Assembly: GCF_000284415.1 (NCBI RefSeq)
Contig: NC_017059.1
Location: 1,267,626 to 1,295,319 of the forward strand
Origin: Pararhodospirillum photometricum DSM 122
GTDB lineage: Bacteria; Pseudomonadota; Alphaproteobacteria; Rhodospirillales; Rhodospirillaceae
Reading direction: 5' to 3'
Length of the DNA: 27,694 nt
In this document: positions 25,112-27,694 of the stretch, piece by piece
Layout: the number at the start of each line of letters is the position of its first letter
How positions within the stretch are numbered: the first letter of the stretch is position 1
Notes under the pieces: generated by a model
Seen by the model: only the letters and a program-made list of their open reading frames with translations
What the model was told of the DNA's origin: nothing
The model's database searches: none
Position numbers and translations under genes: made by a program

Positions 25112-26367
25112 CGGCTCTTTCCAGCCCCCCCCCACGGGCCGATGACGGCTACGACGTGGAAGCGGTCCGGGCCGATTTCCCGGTGTTCCAACTCCGGGTG
25201 CACGGCGACAAGCCGGTGATCTACCTCGACAGCGGCGCCTCGGCGCAAAAGCCGCGCGCGGTGATCGACGCCATGACGCGGATGATGGAAACCGAGTACG
25301 CCAACGTCCATCGCGGCACCTACTGGCTCTCGGAACAGGCGACCACGGCCTACGAGGCGTCGCGCGAGACCGTGCGGCGTTTCTTGAACGCGGCGCGGGG
25401 CGAGGAGATCGTCTTCACCATGGGGGCAACTGACGCCCTCAATCTGGTGGCCCAGAGCTATGGCCGGGGCGTGTTGCAGCCGGGGCAGGCGGTGCTGATC
25501 AGCGCCATGGAGCACCACTCCAACATCGTGCCCTGGCAGATGCTGCGCGACGAAAAAGGCATCGCCCTCAAGGTTTGCCCGATCACCGACGACGGCGCCT
25601 TGGACCGCGACGCCTTCGCCCGCCTGCTGACGCCCGAGGTCGGGCTGGTGGCGATCACCCAGACCTCGAACGTCTTGGGCACGGTGACGCCCGCCGCCGA
25701 TATCATCCGCCAAGCCCACGCCGTGGGGGCGCGGGTGCTGCTCGATGGCTGCCAGGGCGTGGTCCACGGCCCCGTCGATGTCCAGGCGCTGGACGTGGAC
25801 TTTTACGTGTTCTCGGCACACAAGCTCTACGGCCCGACCGGCCTCGGGGTGCTGTACGCCAAGCACGAGCTGTTGGAGCGCATGCCGCCTTGGCGCGGCG
25901 GCGGCGATATGATCCGCTCGGTGACGTTCGAGCGCTCCGAGTGGGCCGACCCTCCGGCCAAGTTTGAAGCCGGCACGCCGCCGATTGTCCAGGCGGTCGG
26001 GCTGGCGGCGGCCATCGACTATGTGTCGAGCCTGGGCCTCCCGGCCATCGCCCGCCACGAAGCCGACCTGCTGTCCTACGCCACCCAGCAACTCTGTGCG
26101 GTGCCGGGCCTGCGCCTGTATGGCACCGCACCGGGCAAGGTGGCGGTGCTGTCGTTTACCCTGGACGGCATCCATCCCCACGACATGGCAGCCCTGCTGG
26201 ACCGCCAGGGGGTGTGTCTGCGGGTTGGTCATCACTGTGCCCAGCCGCTGATGGAGCGCCTGGGGGTGTCGGCGACGGCCCGCGCCTCCCTGGGGCTTTA
26301 CAACCAACGTTCCGACATCGACGCCCTGGTCCGGGGCCTGGACCTCGTGCGTTCGTTTTTCGCCTGA
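25108..26367 (+). CDS. sufS: Cysteine desulfurase SufS (419 aa)
   Basis: PLP enzyme that takes sulfur from L-cysteine, giving alanine and a persulfide for SufBCD. It is a group II class-V aminotransferase: VIYLDSGASAQKP at 37-49, NVHRGTYWLSEQAT at 66-79, SAMEHHSNIVPW at 132-143 (H137 over the PLP ring), the PLP lysine K239 in FSAHKLYGPTG, RGGGDMI at 263-269 and the catalytic C377 in RVGHHCAQP. LLDGCQ replaces the more common DGAQ (Cys at 215). ATG 25108 overlaps the sufD stop. No sufE or sufU gene lies in this operon, so the sulfur relay partner must be elsewhere. Confidence 0.96.
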   Translation: MTALSSPPPRADDGYDVEAVRADFPVFQLRVHGDKPVIYLDSGASAQKPRAVIDAMTRMMETEYANVHRGTYWLSEQATTAYEASRETVRRFLNAARGEEIVFTMGATDALNLVAQSYGRGVLQPGQAVLISAMEHHSNIVPWQMLRDEKGIALKVCPITDDGALDRDAFARLLTPEVGLVAITQTSNVLGTVTPAADIIRQAHAVGARVLLDGCQGVVHGPVDVQALDVDFYVFSAHKLYGPTGLGVLYAKHELLERMPPWRGGGDMIRSVTFERSEWADPPAKFEAGTPPIVQAVGLAAAIDYVSSLGLPAIARHEADLLSYATQQLCAVPGLRLYGTAPGKVAVLSFTLDGIHPHDMAALLDRQGVCLRVGHHCAQPLMERLGVSATARASLGLYNQRSDIDALVRGLDLVRSFFA

Positions 26368-26392
26368 GACCCGAAAGAGCGAGTGCCCCCCA

Positions 26393-26791
26393 ATGATGCC
26401 TCCCTATGCCCTGTCCGCCTCGCCCATGGACCCGCCCGAGGAGGGCGAGGTTGCCCGCTGCGGCACGCCGTTGGAACCGGGCACGCCCGCCGCCACGGTC
26501 GATGCGGTGATCGACGTTCTGCGCGAGATCTATGACCCGGAAATCCCGGTCAACATCTATGACCTGGGCCTGATTTACGACGTGAGCGTGGAAGCCGACG
26601 GCACGTGCAAGATCCTGATGACCCTGACCGCCCCGGCCTGCCCGGTCGCCGGCACCTTGCCGCCAGAAATGGCCCAACGGGTGGCCGCCATACCAGGGGT
26701 CGGCGAGGTGATCATCACCTTGGCCTGGGATCCGCCGTGGACGCCGGAACGTATGAGTGAGGTGGCCAGGGTTGCCCTGGACATGTTCTGA
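26393..26791 (+). CDS. sufT: SUF-associated DUF59 (MIP18-type) protein, SufT-like (132 aa)
   Basis: Small protein of the DUF59/MIP18 family, commonly encoded in alphaproteobacterial suf operons and involved in Fe-S protein maturation. The family core runs from about residue 40: VIDVLREIYDPEIPVNIYDLGLIYDVSVEADGTCKILMTLTAPACPVAGTLPPEM, with the DPEIPVNIYDLGLIY motif and the conserved Cys in TAPACP, followed by VIITLAWDPPWTPERMSEVARVALDMF. The N-terminal 35 residues are loosely conserved and proline-rich. ATG 26393 and ATG 26396 are both possible; the ribosome binding site is weak, suggesting coupling with sufS 25 bases upstream. Confidence 0.92.
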   Translation: MMPPYALSASPMDPPEEGEVARCGTPLEPGTPAATVDAVIDVLREIYDPEIPVNIYDLGLIYDVSVEADGTCKILMTLTAPACPVAGTLPPEMAQRVAAIPGVGEVIITLAWDPPWTPERMSEVARVALDMF

Positions 26792-26823
26792 CCCGCAATA
26801 CTTCTGAGAGAAGGAGAGGTCCC

Positions 26824-27165
26824 ATGGCTCTTCCGCCGTCCCTTCACCTGACCCCGGCCGCCGTCACGCGCGTCAAGGCCCTGATGGCCCGGGCCGATCA
26901 GCCGGTGCGGGGCCTGCGCGTTGGCGTGGCCCAAAAGGGGTGCTCGGGCCTGTCCTACCGGGTGGACTACGCCGAGGACGGCCCGCGCCCGCTGGAAGAG
27001 GTGGTGAGCCAAGACGGCGCCACCGTCTTCATCGAGCCCGGGGCGGTCCTGTACCTGATCGGTAGCGAGATGGATTATCAGGAAGACGCGCTTCAGGCGT
27101 CGTTTGTCTTCAAGAACCCCAACGAAAAAGCCCGCTGCGGCTGCGGCGAAAGCTTCGCGGTCTAA
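26824..27165 (+). CDS. sufA: A-type Fe-S carrier protein, SufA/IscA-like (113 aa)
   Basis: Carries and delivers Fe-S clusters to client proteins. The HesB/IscA pattern is complete: LTPAAVTRVKALMAR, the first cluster Cys C40 in KGCSGLSYRVDYA, FIEPGAVLYLIGSEMDYQED, and the C-terminal pair C105 and C107 in RCGCGESFAV. ATG 26824 has a strong AAGGAGAGG site. It is the last gene of the operon, and transcription probably ends in the repeat-derived hairpin immediately after it. Confidence 0.96.
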   Translation: MALPPSLHLTPAAVTRVKALMARADQPVRGLRVGVAQKGCSGLSYRVDYAEDGPRPLEEVVSQDGATVFIEPGAVLYLIGSEMDYQEDALQASFVFKNPNEKARCGCGESFAV

Positions 27166-27174
27166 AAGAAATCG

Positions 27175-27249
27175 AGGGGTCTGGGGAGGCCGCGCCTCCC
27201 CGGCCTTCTCTTTTTCAAGGCTGGGGAGGCGCGGCCTCCCCAGACCCCT
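27175..27249. terminator. Bidirectional terminator built from an inverted pair of dispersed repeats
   Basis: Forward copy at 27175-27211 and reverse copy at about 27213-27249 form a long inverted repeat of about 34 bp with one mismatch and a short T-rich loop. On the plus strand it is followed by a run of seven T (27253-27259). On the minus strand it is followed by a looser T-rich stretch (complement of AAAAGAAAT). It lies between the convergent sufA and metalloprotease stops, so it can end both transcripts. Confidence 0.8.
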
Positions 27250-27257
27250 CGGTTTTT

Positions 27258-27662
27258 TTAGGCTTGCGTTTCCAGGTCGGCCATCTCTTCGTCGGAAAAG
27301 CCGAAGTGATGGCCGATTTCATGAATCAAAACGTGACGAACCAAGCGGTTCAGGTCTTCCCCCGTCTCGATCCAGTAATCGAGCACCGGCGAGCGATACA
27401 AAAAGACCATGTCAGGCCCGCCCGGCACATCGCCCAGGCTCTTCCGGTCAATCGACACCCCATGGTACAGACCCAAGAGGTCAAACGGGCTCTCCAGGCC
27501 CATGGACACCTGCACCTCCTCGTCGGGAAACTCCTCAACGCGCACGACGAGATCGGTGCACTGGGCGCGCAGCACCTCGGGTAAGGTATCAAGGGCGGCC
27601 CGGGCCATCAGATCAAGATCGGCCAGGGAGGGCGGATGGGTGAAAGGCGGCAGGTCGCTCAT
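27258..27662 (-). CDS. Zincin-like metallopeptidase family protein (134 aa)
   Basis: Matches the small minimal-gluzincin family: VVRVEEFPDEEVQ, SPFDLLGLYHGVSI, PDMVFLYRSPVLDYW and a C-terminal HEIGHHFGFSDEEM with the zinc-binding HExxH at residues 114-118 and the downstream Glu needed for the third ligand. The family is widespread in alphaproteobacteria, cytoplasmic, and of unknown physiological role. ATG 27662 has GAGAAG upstream. It is convergent with the suf operon, so it is a separate unit. Confidence 0.92.
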   Translation of the reverse strand: MSDLPPFTHPPSLADLDLMARAALDTLPEVLRAQCTDLVVRVEEFPDEEVQVSMGLESPFDLLGLYHGVSIDRKSLGDVPGGPDMVFLYRSPVLDYWIETGEDLNRLVRHVLIHEIGHHFGFSDEEMADLETQA

Positions 27663-27694
27663 GGATCGCTTCTCGGCACGGGGAACGCGGACCC

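Overview
The window is GC-rich throughout with alphaproteobacterial-looking genes. The SUF iron-sulfur operon layout (Rrf2 regulator, sufB, sufC, sufD, sufS, a DUF59 gene, A-type carrier) and the style of the proteins fit a Rhodospirillaceae-type organism such as a Rhodospirillum relative. That placement is inference; no marker gene in the window fixes the species.

Positions 1-15672 (all minus strand, so read from right to left) hold the late structural module of a tailed phage or prophage-derived particle: a 264-aa unknown protein, terminase small subunit, terminase large subunit, DUF4055-type portal, scaffold, gp13-like major capsid protein, a 148-aa unknown, a DnaT-like head-tail adaptor, a neck protein, a DUF3168-like tail terminator candidate, and then tail or baseplate proteins of 71, 172, 664, 26 (possible), 386 and 107 aa. 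It ends with a 906-aa tail-fibre-like protein and a 151-aa fibre-assembly-like protein. The genes are tightly packed, with ATGA overlaps and good ribosome binding sites. No integrase, repressor, lysis gene, tape-measure protein or obvious tail-tube gene is present here. The 906-aa protein ends in a formylglycine-enzyme/C-type-lectin-like domain whose last 35 residues resemble the variable region of diversity-generating retroelement (DGR) targets.

Positions 15742-20049 (minus) carry glycogen metabolism: glgB (branching enzyme) followed by glgX (debranching enzyme). The phage module starts within 70 bases of the glgX stop. A DUF2934 protein with a basic, lysine/proline/alanine-rich tail lies upstream of glgB (20182-20670).

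Positions 20868-27165 (plus) carry the SUF operon for Fe-S cluster assembly. The regulator gene has a perfect 7+1+7 palindrome at its promoter. sufD shows an apparent one-base frameshift at its 5' end. A convergent zincin-type metalloprotease gene follows at 27258-27662 (minus).

A 37-bp self-complementary dispersed repeat (nine copies seen) sits between genes in both the phage and chromosomal parts, usually at a stop codon. Two copies form a perfect inverted pair at 8868-8958, two flank a strikingly AT-rich segment between terS and terL (a MITE-like arrangement), and two form a bidirectional terminator between sufA and the metalloprotease gene. Sharing this repeat between the phage module and host operons suggests the module has been resident for a long time.
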